Below, piece after piece: positions 1 through 8,504 of a stretch of DNA of 64,000 bases. Every line of letters begins with the position of its first letter. Positions within the stretch are counted from its first letter, which is position 1. The stretch spans positions 1-64,000 of the forward strand of contig JAHDSF010000005.1 in assembly GCA_018432935.1 (NCBI GenBank), read 5' to 3'. The stretch comes from Rhodospirillales bacterium (GTDB lineage Bacteria; Pseudomonadota; Alphaproteobacteria; Rhodospirillales; Shumkoniaceae). The translations under genes were made by a program, and so were the position numbers. The notes under the pieces are model-generated. The model was not told the DNA's origin. It saw only the letters and a program-made list of their open reading frames with translations, and made no database searches.

Positions 1-1215
1 GGCGATGTCGTTGATCAGGCCGATCACCTCGCCGATCTTCTGCGCCGCCGCCGACAGGCTCTGCACCTTGTCGTTGGCCTCCTCCGCCTGACGCACCGCC
101 CCGCTGGCCACGTTCGACGCCTGCGTGATCTGGCGGCCGATCTCGCCGATCGATGCCGTCAGCTCCTCGGCCGCCGTCGCCACCGTCTGCACGTTCACGC
201 TCGCCTGCTCGGACGCCGCCGCCACCGCCGTCGACTGCCGCGACGTCTCCTCCGCCGCTGCCGACATCGATGCCGCCGAGCCGTTCATCTGGGTCGAGGC
301 CGAGGCCACCTGGCTCACCACCATCCCGACGCTGGCTTCGAACTCCGACGCCATCCTGTTCAGCAGTGTCTTGCGATCGGCCGCGGCCTTGCGCTCCTGC
401 TCCTCCTGCGCCTCGCGCAGGCGGTCCATCTCGATCGTCTTCTCGAGGAACGTCTGCATCGAGCGCGAAAGATCGCCGATCTCGTTCTTCAGATCCGTGT
501 TCTCGACCACCACCGACTTGTCGCCGTCGGCGATCTTCAGCATGTCCCGCGCAATCGTCCCGATCGGCCGCGTGATGCCGCGCGCGATCACCAGCGAGCC
601 GCCGCCCACCAGGGCCGTGATGAGGAGAACGACCCCGCCGATCACCAAGGCAACGTCATAGAAGATCGCGTCGACGTCGTCGACGTACATCCCCGAGGCC
701 ACGAACCACTTCCACGGCGCATACCCCTTGGCGTATGAGATCTTCGGCGAAGCCTCCTTCTCGCCCGGCTTCTGCCACACGTACTCGACGAAGCCGGCCC
801 CCTTGGCAGCGACCAGCGACCCCATCTCCGCATAGAACAGCTTGCCCGCCGCATCGGTACCGCGGGCGAAACTCTGCCCTTCCATCTCCGGCTTGATCGG
901 ATGCATCAGCATGTTCAGGTCGTAATCCTGGACCCAGAAGTAGTTGTCGCCGTCGTAGCGGAGGTCCTTGAGCGCCTTCTTGGCGGCAGCCTGGGCCGCC
1001 TCCCGGGTCAGTTCGCCCGACTGTTCCCGCTTCGCAAAGTGTCCGATGATGCCGAAAGCAGTCTCCACTACGTCTTCGGTCATGTCCTTGCGGTCGTCGA
1101 GCAGGTTTTTGCTCAATGTATTCAGGCCGAAACCTGCGACGACGACGATGCCGACCAGGGCGGTCGCCACGATCACCTGCAGGCGGACACCGATTCTGAA
1201 CTTGGCAAGGAACAT
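1..1215 (-). CDS. Methyl-accepting chemotaxis protein, 3' part cut by window edge
   Basis: This is a transmembrane chemoreceptor that would signal to CheA. The first codon is the ATG whose complement ends at 1215; translation from there is open to base 1 (405 codons) and the end lies outside the window. The N-terminus has one membrane segment, then a single-Cache sensor with the typical YFWVQDYDLNMLMHP and YAPWKWFVASGMYVDD stretches. A second membrane segment (around residues 185-205), a HAMP linker and the start of the MCP signalling helices follow; the last visible residues include IGEVIGLINDIA from the methyl-accepting domain. The ligand is unknown; this kind of Cache domain often binds small organic acids. 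No chemotaxis partner genes are nearby, so it looks like an orphan receptor. Confidence 0.9.
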   Translation of the reverse strand, partial: MFLAKFRIGVRLQVIVATALVGIVVVAGFGLNTLSKNLLDDRKDMTEDVVETAFGIIGHFAKREQSGELTREAAQAAAKKALKDLRYDGDNYFWVQDYDLNMLMHPIKPEMEGQSFARGTDAAGKLFYAEMGSLVAAKGAGFVEYVWQKPGEKEASPKISYAKGYAPWKWFVASGMYVDDVDAIFYDVALVIGGVVLLITALVGGGSLVIARGITRPIGTIARDMLKIADGDKSVVVENTDLKNEIGDLSRSMQTFLEKTIEMDRLREAQEEQERKAAADRKTLLNRMASEFEASVGMVVSQVASASTQMNGSAASMSAAAEETSRQSTAVAAASEQASVNVQTVATAAEELTASIGEIGRQITQASNVASGAVRQAEEANDKVQSLSAAAQKIGEVIGLINDIA

Positions 1216-1461
1216 GGAGGCGCTCTTTTGTTCTTTTCTGACCGAGATATGCATAAGATAGAGCGCAAACCCTCACGATACACAATGCCGCCCTATGCAT
1301 ACTAAAGCATGACACTCATGTCTCAACCAGAGCGTGTTGAAGACAACCGCGAAGGCCGATGCCGGAATCGTATTTGAACCGGACGGTTCGTCTCTCTGCA
1401 ACCGAATGCATGAGGGCATCGAAGCGAGGACCGATCGTACAGCAGATCCGTGAGGCTATCG

Positions 1462-2874
1462 TCAGGCGTGCATCGATGGAGGTTCTGGATCGCGGTCGGA
1501 TCCCAGCAAAAGGTCTTTTCCGCCGCGAATCGGACGCACTTCGGCTTCGACCGGTTCGAGCTCCGGAAGGGCGTCGCCGGTGCCTTCGACCTCGAGCTCC
1601 TGGAAGCGGCGGGCCTGCGGCATGACGTTGCTTTCGAGGCTGCCGACGAACTTGTTATAGCCCTTGACGGCGCCCTCCAGCCCACGTCCGACGGCCGCGA
1701 CATGGGCGCCCATGACCGAAAGGCGCCTGTAGAGCTCGCGGCCGAGGCCGGCCACGACGCGGGCGTTCTCGGCGATCTTTTCCTGCCGCCAGCCGAAGGC
1801 GATCGCCTTGGCGAGGGCGATCAGCGTGGTCGGCGTGACCATCAGCACGCGCGAGGCGACCGCATCCTCGAACAGCTGCGGGTCGCGCTCCATTGCCGCC
1901 GCGAACAGGTTGTCGCCGGGAATGAACATCGCGACGAAGTCGGGCGTCACCGTCAGGCCGTCCCAGTAGGCCTTCGACGAGAGCTGCTTGACATGGCTGC
2001 GAAGCTGCTGGGCATGGCGACAGAGGTGCGCCTCCCGCTCCGCCTCGTCGACGCTCTCCACCGCATCGAGGTAGGCGGCCATCGAGGTCTTGGCGTCGAC
2101 CACGATGAAGCGCTCGCCCGGCAGGCGGATGATGGCGTCGGGACGCAGGCGCCCTTCCTCGCGGTCGAAGCTCTGCTCGGTCGTGAAGTCGACGTAGGGG
2201 GTCATCCCCGACAGCTCCATCACGTTCTGGAGCTGCTGCTCGCCCCAGCGACCGCGGGTCTTCGGAGCCGCCCGCAACGCATTCACCAGCCTGCCGGTCT
2301 CGGCCCGCACGTCGAGCTGCGCCTGGGCTACCGCCTTCAGCTCGGCACTGAGGGCACCGTAGGTCTGGGAACGCGCCTTCTCGATCTCCTGCAGGTTCGC
2401 CTGGTACTTCTGGAGGGTCTCGGAGACCGGCTGCAGCATCGCCTGGATGGCCTCGCGGCGACGGTCGAGCTCCCCCTCTGCGGTTTTCCGGTGGTGATCC
2501 AGCACCTGACGCGCCACCTCGAGGAACGAGGCCTGGTTCGACTTCAGGGCTTCATTGGCAAGGTTCTTCAGGTCCTTTTCGATCTCGCCGCGAACCTGGG
2601 TCATGACCTCGATCTGGCGGACGTGGGCCTCGGCCTGCTCGCGCAACGAAGCCTGCACCTCGGCGTTGCGCGCGGCCAGCCCTTCCAGGCGGTCCTGAGA
2701 GGCGCGCAGCGCCTCTTCGAGCAGCGGCACGCGGGAGGCCTGCTCCTCGGCCCGGGCACGGGCGATGCGTTCGCTGCTGCGCGCTTCGCCCAGACGCAGC
2801 CAGACGACCACGGCGCCCACCAGCATGCCCAGGACGGCGGCAACCGTGACAGCGAGCCAGGCAACGTCCGACAT
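1462..2874 (-). CDS. rmuC: DNA recombination protein RmuC homologue
   Basis: The product is 470 aa. The start is the ATG at 2874, preceded by GAGGAGCAGGA; longer readings upstream lack a ribosome site. It has an N-terminal membrane anchor (VAWLAVTVAAVLGMLVGAVVVW), a long coiled coil (about residues 30-190) and then the RmuC nuclease-like core, with RGRWGEQQLQNVMELSGM, DAIIRLPGERFIVVDAKTS and FIPGDNLFAAAM. The family has a PD-(D/E)XK-like fold and in E. coli limits inversion at short inverted repeats. It is probably held at the inner membrane with its core in the cytoplasm. It is divergent from the membrane protein gene at 3123, sharing roughly 250 bp between the two starts. Confidence 0.93.
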   Translation of the reverse strand: MSDVAWLAVTVAAVLGMLVGAVVVWLRLGEARSSERIARARAEEQASRVPLLEEALRASQDRLEGLAARNAEVQASLREQAEAHVRQIEVMTQVRGEIEKDLKNLANEALKSNQASFLEVARQVLDHHRKTAEGELDRRREAIQAMLQPVSETLQKYQANLQEIEKARSQTYGALSAELKAVAQAQLDVRAETGRLVNALRAAPKTRGRWGEQQLQNVMELSGMTPYVDFTTEQSFDREEGRLRPDAIIRLPGERFIVVDAKTSMAAYLDAVESVDEAEREAHLCRHAQQLRSHVKQLSSKAYWDGLTVTPDFVAMFIPGDNLFAAAMERDPQLFEDAVASRVLMVTPTTLIALAKAIAFGWRQEKIAENARVVAGLGRELYRRLSVMGAHVAAVGRGLEGAVKGYNKFVGSLESNVMPQARRFQELEVEGTGDALPELEPVEAEVRPIRGGKDLLLGSDRDPEPPSMHA

Positions 2875-3122
2875 TCCTGCTCCTCGATTATCCGGTAGTG
2901 AAAGATCGGCTTCCATACTACACCTTGTGGGTCCCCAATCGCCACCCGTGTTTGCACCCGGCCGCCCTTGCTTTAGCGACAACAGGTTGGCACGATGGCC
3001 CCGCTCTGTTGCACGTGCGGCGCCACCCGCAACCTCGAGAACCGAGGCGCTCCCAGCGATGTCGTGGCGTTCCGGAAGCGGCGGCGGGTCGTTCGAACAG
3101 ACCGTGGGGTGTGGGAAAACCG

Positions 3123-3854
3123 ATGATCATCGGACTGCGAGAAAGCCGTGCGCACGATCGCCGGAGGCGCATCTGGCGGGTCGTCAAGTGGCTGTTCGTG
3201 CTGACCGTGATTGCGGTGTTCGGCATCTTCATGTACCAGACCGGCGCCACGGTCGCCCACAGCGAGGTCGAGGCCCTCGGCAACGAGGTGCGGTCGCTGA
3301 CGGCCACCGTCGCCGACCTGCGGCAGACGACCGCCCAGGCGCGAGCGGGGGCCGAGCAGGCTCTGGCCCGGGAGGCCCATTGGCGCAACCTCTATGCCCA
3401 GGAAGTGCCGACCGGACCGGCCAAGGAACTGCTTGTCCTGTTGCAGAAGGGGCTGGATGCCGGCATTCCGCCGAAACGGCTGGCTTTCATCCTCGGGTCG
3501 GCGACCAAGGAGCGGCAGTGCGACCGCGAACTGCAGACCAAGCGCTTCATGGTGAGGACGCCGGTCGCGGGCAGCAGCAATGATGCGGTAAGCTTCGCCG
3601 ACGGTGCCATCACGGTGATCGCCGAGGGCGAACCGGCGATCGACCCCGCCGGCAACCGCCAGGCCTGGTTCGACCCGGCCAAGCCGGTGACCCTCCGCTT
3701 CATGCTGCTCGGCGGCGGCCAGTCGGAAGCTTCGGGCGTGCTGCCGGTCGAGCATTCGGTAGTGCGCGGCGATGCCGAGCATCGCTTCGCCGTCACCGTG
3801 GGGGACCGCCGCGGCTTCATCAACGTCACCGCCGAGCGCTGCAAGTTCCCGTGA
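3123..3854 (+). CDS. Membrane-anchored coiled-coil protein of unknown function
   Basis: The product is 243 aa from the ATG at 3123 (a GTG at 3111 is possible). A basic N-terminus is followed by one membrane helix (about residues 20-40, VVKWLFVLTVIAVFGIFMY) and a short heptad-rich coiled coil (about 45-90). The C-terminal soluble domain of about 150 residues has two cysteines and no family I recognise. The topology suggests a periplasmic domain on an inner-membrane anchor. It converges with the PqiA-like gene, with only three bases between their stop codons. Function is unassigned. Confidence 0.7.
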   Translation: MIIGLRESRAHDRRRRIWRVVKWLFVLTVIAVFGIFMYQTGATVAHSEVEALGNEVRSLTATVADLRQTTAQARAGAEQALAREAHWRNLYAQEVPTGPAKELLVLLQKGLDAGIPPKRLAFILGSATKERQCDRELQTKRFMVRTPVAGSSNDAVSFADGAITVIAEGEPAIDPAGNRQAWFDPAKPVTLRFMLLGGGQSEASGVLPVEHSVVRGDAEHRFAVTVGDRRGFINVTAERCKFP

Positions 3855-3857
3855 GTC

Positions 3858-4376
3858 TCACGCCCGCAGGCGGCGCGCGGCGTTCTTGATGCGGCCGATC
3901 GCCAGCGCGGTGCCCAACACGGCCCCGCAGAAGAAATAGAGGCCGGCCTGACTGGTCGCGTTGGCGAGCCCGGTGGCCTTGACCGAGAAGACGAGCAGGG
4001 CGACCACCAGCACGTCGACCATCGACCATTTGCCGAGCCACTCCAGCCGCCTCGCCAGCCGCTCGAAGCGGTGCGCGCGGACGTCGGTCCAGCCCCACAG
4101 GACCAGGGCGAGCGCCAGCTTCACCATCGGAAAGACGGCCGAGAACAGCAGCACCACGGCGCCGATCAGGATCTCTCCTTCGGATATCAGCGCGCCGATG
4201 CCCTGAACGATCGAGACCCGGTCGGTCAGGAAAAAGAAGCGGTCGACCCGCACCACAGGAAGGAGCAGGCCGAGGGCCAACGCGACCGCCGAGCCGACGA
4301 GCAGCACGCCCGCGGCACGGTCCCATCGATTGCCGGAGCGGGCGATGGTCGCCCGCCGAGCGCGTTCGGCCTGCAT
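3858..4376 (-). CDS. PqiA-like (paraquat-inducible protein A family) membrane protein
   Basis: The product is 172 aa starting at the ATG at 4376. It has four predicted membrane helices and the family stretch GKWSMVDVLVVALLVFSVK, close to the WSM(L/V)DV motif of PqiA proteins. The characteristic position of a charged residue after PMVKLALAL also fits. The family works with MCE proteins in lipid transport between membranes, but no MCE gene is present here, so the role of this single-domain copy is open. It follows the IalB-like gene on the same strand with about 60 bp between them and may share its transcript. Confidence 0.8.
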   Translation of the reverse strand: MQAERARRATIARSGNRWDRAAGVLLVGSAVALALGLLLPVVRVDRFFFLTDRVSIVQGIGALISEGEILIGAVVLLFSAVFPMVKLALALVLWGWTDVRAHRFERLARRLEWLGKWSMVDVLVVALLVFSVKATGLANATSQAGLYFFCGAVLGTALAIGRIKNAARRLRA

Positions 4377-4435
4377 GGCGAGGGTTCTCGCACAATCCGG
4401 GAGCGGGCGCCATCCCCTCGGAGCGGAAAGGCGCC

Positions 4436-4963
4436 CTACTTGATGCCGCAGGCGGCGCCGATCGCGTTCCAGGCGGCGGTGAAGCCTGCCAGCGAATAGG
4501 TGTCTACCGTCTTGGCGCCGCGGGTCGGGGTGCCGCGCACGATCATGTTGCCCGCCGAGCGCCGCATCGCCGCGGTCAGCTTGGCATCGCGCTCCTTGTC
4601 GGCGGCCCAGGCGGTATCGCCCTGGGTAAACAGATCGTACTTCTGGCCGTCGATCTCGACCACGACCGGCTCGTTCGGCTTGTACGCATACCCGGCGGTG
4701 ATGCTGACTTCGCCGACGCGCTTCTCGCCGGGACGGTGGGTGACCATGACATGCACGGCGCCGCGGTTGGGAACGGCGCCCTCGCTCTTCTTCGGAATGG
4801 TGCCGGCGTAGCACACCCGACCGGCGCCTTCACCCTGGGCGAAGGCGCTCCAATCGTCGAATACGTCGATGAGCTTTTTCTTTTGCGCCGCCGCTGCTCC
4901 GGTGGGGAGGGCGACGGCGATCGCGAGCACCGCGAGAACCGATTTGCGCATGCCGGACTTCAT
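4436..4963 (-). CDS. Invasion-associated locus B (IalB) family secreted protein
   Basis: The product is 175 aa from the ATG at 4963 (a second ATG at 4951 is equally plausible). It has a clear Sec signal peptide ending near GAAAAQ. The mature protein has the IalB-family pattern: a tryptophan near the start (DDWSAFAQ), a cysteine in GRVCYAG, a VMVTHRPGEKRVGEVS strand block and a C-terminal cysteine in AACGIK, which could pair with the first. IalB proteins are periplasmic or surface proteins common in Alphaproteobacteria; their biochemical job is mostly unknown and the name comes from Bartonella. It is divergent from hcp. Confidence 0.82.
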   Translation of the reverse strand: MKSGMRKSVLAVLAIAVALPTGAAAAQKKKLIDVFDDWSAFAQGEGAGRVCYAGTIPKKSEGAVPNRGAVHVMVTHRPGEKRVGEVSITAGYAYKPNEPVVVEIDGQKYDLFTQGDTAWAADKERDAKLTAAMRRSAGNMIVRGTPTRGAKTVDTYSLAGFTAAWNAIGAACGIK

Positions 4964-5023
4964 AGTCCCGGGTCCGGCCCTTGCCAAGCGCAGAAACGCA
5001 AAGAGACTAATTGACCGACTCGT

Positions 5024-5064
5024 AATTTAAATTCTTGACCCAGAGATCCTTAAAGTCTTATGGT
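5024..5064 (+). promoter_or_regulatory. hcp promoter region with AT palindrome
   Basis: TTGACC (5035-5040) and TATGGT (5059-5064), 18 bp apart, make a reasonable sigma-70 type promoter for hcp. Just upstream is a perfect 10-bp palindrome AATTTAAATT (5024-5033) in otherwise GC-rich DNA. Its place suits a repressor or activator of a nitrosative-stress gene (NsrR or an FNR/Dnr-type protein in other bacteria), but it is not a clear match to their consensus sites. Confidence 0.4.
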
Positions 5065-5122
5065 CCGGGACGTCGCGGTCGTGAGACCGCTACCATGGAC
5101 CCATCGACGAGGAGCAACTCCC

Positions 5123-6772
5123 GTGTTCTGTTACCAGTGTGAGCAGACCCTCCACGGCACCGCCTGCACCGAGGTATCCCGTGGCGTGTGCGGCAAGACG
5201 GACGAGGTTGCGGCTCTCCAGGATCTTCTTCTGCACGTCGCCCAGGGCGTGTCGATGTACGCCCACCGCGCCCGCGGTCTCGGTGCCCGTTCCGCCGACA
5301 TCGACGCCTTCGTTCTCGAGGCCCTGTTCACGACGGTCACCAACGTCAACTTCGACCCCGAGGCGGTCGCCAGACAGATCCGCGCAGGCCACGCCCTGAT
5401 CGGCAAGGCCAGGGCGATGTACGAGCAGGCCTGCCGCCAGGCCGGCGCCACACCGGAAGCGCCGCGCGGCCCCGCCGCCTTCGCTCCCGCCGCGACGACG
5501 TCGGGACTGGTCGCCCAAGGCGAGGCTGTGGCGATCACCAAGCGGCTGGATTCGCTGGGCCCCGACATCACCGGCCTGCAGGAGCTGCTCACGTACGGCG
5601 TCAAGGGCATGGCCGCCTACGCCCACCACGCGCTGGTGCTGGGCCGCAGCGACGAGGCGGTGCTGGCCTTCACCCACGAGGCCCTCGACTTCGTCACCCG
5701 CAACGACGCCGGGGTGAACGATCTGCTGGCCATGAACCTGAAGTGCGGCGAGGTCTCGGTGAAGGTGCTGGCCCTGCTCGACGCCGCCAACACCGGCGCC
5801 TACGGCAATCCGGTGCCGACCCCGGTGCCGATGGGCCATGTTCCTGGAAAGTGCATCCTGATCTCCGGCCACGACCTCAAGGACCTGGAAGAGCTGCTGA
5901 AGCAGACCGAGGGCAAGGGCATCAAAATCTACACCCATGGCGAGATGCTGCCCGCCCACGGCTATCCCGAGCTCAAGAAGTACAAGCACCTGGTCGGCAA
6001 CTTCGGCGGCGCCTGGATGGACCAGCGCAAGGAGTTCCCGACCTTCCCCGGCGCCATCCTGATGACCACCAACTGCCTCCAGGAACCGCGCGAGAGCTAC
6101 AAGGGCCGGATCTTCACCTCGGGCTTGGTCGGTTGGCCGGACGTCACCCACATCACCGACCGCAACTTCGCGCCGGTCATCGAGGCCGCGTTGGCGGCGC
6201 CGGGCTTCGCCGACGCGCTTGACGGCGGCACCCACATCGTCGGCTTCGGCCACAATGCCGTTCTTGGCGTGGCGGACACCGTGATCTCGGCGGTCAAGGC
6301 CGGCGCCATCAAGCGCTTCGTGCTGATCGGCGGCTGCGACGGCGCCGAGACCGGACGCAACTACTACAGCGACCTCGCCGACGAGATGCCAAAGGACTGG
6401 GTGGTGCTGACGCTGGGCTGCGGCAAGTTCCGGGTCGTCGGCCACGACCTCGGCACCATCGGCGGACTGCCGCGCCTCCTGGACATGGGGCAGTGCAACG
6501 ACTCGTTCTCGGCGATCCGGGTCGCGCAGGCGCTGGCCGAGGCGTTCGGCACCGACGTCAACGGACTGCCGCTCAACCTGGTGCTGTCGTGGTACGAACA
6601 GAAGGCGGTCTGCGTGCTGCTGGCGCTGCTGCACCTCGGGGTGAAGAACATCCGCATCGGACCGAAGCTGCCGGCGTTCGTCACCCCGGCCGTGCTCAAG
6701 GTCCTGGTCGACACCTTCAACGTGATGCCGATCGGCACCGTCGAAAGCGACCTCAAGGCGATGGCGGCATAG
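5123..6772 (+). CDS. hcp: Hybrid cluster protein (hydroxylamine reductase / NO-related)
   Basis: The product is 549 aa. The start is the GTG at 5123, with GAGGAGC at the right distance and family identity beginning exactly there (MFCYQCEQT). The N-terminal cysteines C3, C6, C15 and C23 give the class I spacing for the cubane cluster. Later cysteines expected for the hybrid Fe-S-O cluster are visible in MNLKCGEVSVKV, MTTNCLQEPRESY, IGGCDGAE and LTLGCGKFR. Hcp reduces NO or hydroxylamine under anaerobic, nitrosative conditions in the cytoplasm. There is no linked hcr reductase gene in the window. A strong hairpin follows the stop codon. Confidence 0.97.
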   Translation: MFCYQCEQTLHGTACTEVSRGVCGKTDEVAALQDLLLHVAQGVSMYAHRARGLGARSADIDAFVLEALFTTVTNVNFDPEAVARQIRAGHALIGKARAMYEQACRQAGATPEAPRGPAAFAPAATTSGLVAQGEAVAITKRLDSLGPDITGLQELLTYGVKGMAAYAHHALVLGRSDEAVLAFTHEALDFVTRNDAGVNDLLAMNLKCGEVSVKVLALLDAANTGAYGNPVPTPVPMGHVPGKCILISGHDLKDLEELLKQTEGKGIKIYTHGEMLPAHGYPELKKYKHLVGNFGGAWMDQRKEFPTFPGAILMTTNCLQEPRESYKGRIFTSGLVGWPDVTHITDRNFAPVIEAALAAPGFADALDGGTHIVGFGHNAVLGVADTVISAVKAGAIKRFVLIGGCDGAETGRNYYSDLADEMPKDWVVLTLGCGKFRVVGHDLGTIGGLPRLLDMGQCNDSFSAIRVAQALAEAFGTDVNGLPLNLVLSWYEQKAVCVLLALLHLGVKNIRIGPKLPAFVTPAVLKVLVDTFNVMPIGTVESDLKAMAA

Positions 6773-6795
6773 GGTCCGCGAGCACTAAGACGCAT

Positions 6796-6820
6796 GGGGG
6801 CGGGGAAACCCGCCCCCCTT
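6796..6820. terminator. Hairpin between convergent hcp and VUT transporter genes
   Basis: GGGGGCGGG (6796-6804) and CCCGCCCCC (6809-6817) are perfect arms with a GAAA loop, followed by CTTCCTTC. The place between two convergent stop codons fits a bidirectional terminator. Confidence 0.7.
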
Positions 6821-6841
6821 CCTTCGTCCCGGACTCGCCGG

Positions 6842-7327
6842 CTATCGCGCCGCGGCTTCCTGCCGCCGGATCAGCCACCACACGATCAGTGCCCCCAGCA
6901 TCTTGCTGGCGGTCATGGTGGCGACCCCGGCCGGCGACAGGATGCCGATGCCGCCGAGGAAGATCGCGCTGTCGATCGGGGTCCCGAGCAGGCTGGACAG
7001 CAGGATGCGCTGCGACAGCGGCCGCCCGGTGAAGCTGTAGACGGCCCAGTCGGCCAACTCGCTGACAAGGAAGGCGGCGGCGCTGGCATAGGCGATCGCC
7101 GGGTTGGCCATGAAGTACGAGATCACCACCCCGCCCACCATGGCGATCAGGATGCGGTGGCCGATCTCGCGCTGGGCAAAATCGCGGACTACGAAGACGA
7201 AGCCGACCGCCAGCGACACCGGCGGCCACATCGTGCCGTCCGGCAGACGGACCAGCGGCACCACCGTGAACGCCCAGTTCACGAGCACGATCAGCATCAC
7301 ATAGAGGGCTGTGAAGCGGTAGCGCAT
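6842..7327 (-). CDS. VUT family (YhhQ-type) queuosine precursor transporter
   Basis: The product is 161 aa from the ATG at 7327. Five to six hydrophobic segments cover most of its length. The block VFVVRDFAQREIGHR and the stretch ELADWAVYSF are typical of the VUT/DUF165 family, whose E. coli member YhhQ imports preQ0/preQ1. Lying divergent from queG, with queA, tgt and queF a few kilobases away, it is very likely a precursor salvage transporter in the inner membrane. The 78-bp gap to queG would hold both promoters. Confidence 0.87.
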   Translation of the reverse strand: MRYRFTALYVMLIVLVNWAFTVVPLVRLPDGTMWPPVSLAVGFVFVVRDFAQREIGHRILIAMVGGVVISYFMANPAIAYASAAAFLVSELADWAVYSFTGRPLSQRILLSSLLGTPIDSAIFLGGIGILSPAGVATMTASKMLGALIVWWLIRRQEAAAR

Positions 7328-7405
7328 CGGCCCATGTTTCCGTTTCGTTGCCGGAACTCCGGCGGCGCGGTATCTAGCACATTGGTTGCGCCGATGCGAG
7401 GGCAA

Positions 7406-8437
7406 GTGAACGACAGCCGGACCATGATCCGCGATCGCGCCCTGGCCGAGGGCTTCGATACGGTCGGCTTCGCGCCCGCGCGCCTGCCCGAAGAGGCGCC
7501 GCGCGGACTGGCGCGCTATCTTGCCGAAGGCCGTCACGGCGAGATGGAGTGGATGGCCACCACCCGGGATCGCCGGGCCGACCCCCGCGCCCTGATGCCC
7601 GAGGCTCGCGCGGCCGTCGTGCTCGGCACCAGCTACGCCCCGCCGGGCGACCCGCGGGTGCCGCACAAGGACCGCGGTGCCATCGCCGCCTACGCCCGCA
7701 ACCGCGACTACCACGACCTCTTGAAAAAGCGGCTGAAGCGCCTCGCCGGCTGGATGGCGGAGGAGTTCGGGTGCGCGGTCAAGGTGTTTGTCGACACCGC
7801 GCCCCTGATGGAAAAACCCCTGGCCCAACTGGCCGGACTCGGCTGGCAGGGCCGCCACACCAACCTGGTGTCGCGGCGCTACGGATCGTGGCTGTTCCTC
7901 AGCGAGATCCTCACCGACCTGCCCCTGTTGCCGGAGGTTGCCGCCGTCGATCGTTGCGGCAGCTGCGACCGCTGCGTTCGCGCCTGCCCGACCGGCGCCC
8001 TCTCCGGCGACGGAACCATCGATGCCCGAGCCTGCATCTCGTACCTGACGATCGAGCACAAGGGCGACATCGACGGGCAGTACCGGGCGGCGATCGGCAA
8101 CCGCGTCTACGGCTGCGACGACTGCCTCGCCGTCTGCCCGTGGAACAAGTTCTCCACCCCCACCCTCGAGCAGGCCTTCCTGCCAAGGCCGGAGCTGAAG
8201 GCACCACGGCTGGCCGAGCTGGCGGAGCTGGACGATGCCGCCTTCCGCGCCCTGTTCTCCGGCTCGCCGATCAAGCGGACCGGACGCGATCGCTTCGTGC
8301 GAAACGTGCTGATCGCCATCGGCAACAGCGGCGAGCCGGCGCTGCTTCCGGCGGTCGAGCGCCGCCTCGACGATGCCTCGCCCCTGGTCCGGGAGGCCGC
8401 GCGGTGGGCCCGCGAGCGGTTGCGGCCGGGGTTCTGA
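7406..8437 (+). CDS. queG: Epoxyqueuosine reductase QueG
   Basis: The product is 343 aa from the GTG at 7406, which has CGAGGGCAA just upstream; an ATG at 7394 would add four residues but has no ribosome site. QueG carries out the last step of queuosine synthesis in tRNA, using cobalamin and two [4Fe-4S] clusters. The cluster motifs are visible: CGSCDRCVRACPTGAL and CDDCLAVCPWN. The C-terminal part (about 270-343) has HEAT-like helices. The conserved DTAPLMEKPLAQLAGLGW segment near the cobalamin site is intact. It is transcribed away from the transporter gene and precedes the dehydrogenase gene at 8505. Confidence 0.95.
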   Translation: MNDSRTMIRDRALAEGFDTVGFAPARLPEEAPRGLARYLAEGRHGEMEWMATTRDRRADPRALMPEARAAVVLGTSYAPPGDPRVPHKDRGAIAAYARNRDYHDLLKKRLKRLAGWMAEEFGCAVKVFVDTAPLMEKPLAQLAGLGWQGRHTNLVSRRYGSWLFLSEILTDLPLLPEVAAVDRCGSCDRCVRACPTGALSGDGTIDARACISYLTIEHKGDIDGQYRAAIGNRVYGCDDCLAVCPWNKFSTPTLEQAFLPRPELKAPRLAELAELDDAAFRALFSGSPIKRTGRDRFVRNVLIAIGNSGEPALLPAVERRLDDASPLVREAARWARERLRPGF

Positions 8438-8460
8438 GCGCTTGCGCGATCCCACAGAGT

Positions 8461-8470
8461 TGTATACAAA
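8461..8470. promoter_or_regulatory. TTGTATACAA palindrome, candidate GntR-family operator
   Basis: This perfect 10-bp palindrome lies 35-44 bp upstream of the dehydrogenase start at 8505, in a short AT-rich island. TTGTATACAA is the core of sites bound by several GntR-family (FCD-type) regulators of organic-acid catabolism. No such regulator gene is in the window. Confidence 0.45.
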
Positions 8471-8504
8471 ATAACAAAAAAGTATTCACAGAGGAGACGT
8501 CACG

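Noticed and set aside
1359..2898. Long plus-strand frames over rmuC, and similar long mirror frames over hcp, NAD-GDH and the symporter
   Set aside because: They are complementary-strand shadows produced by high GC at third codon positions; the opposite strand has clear family matches.
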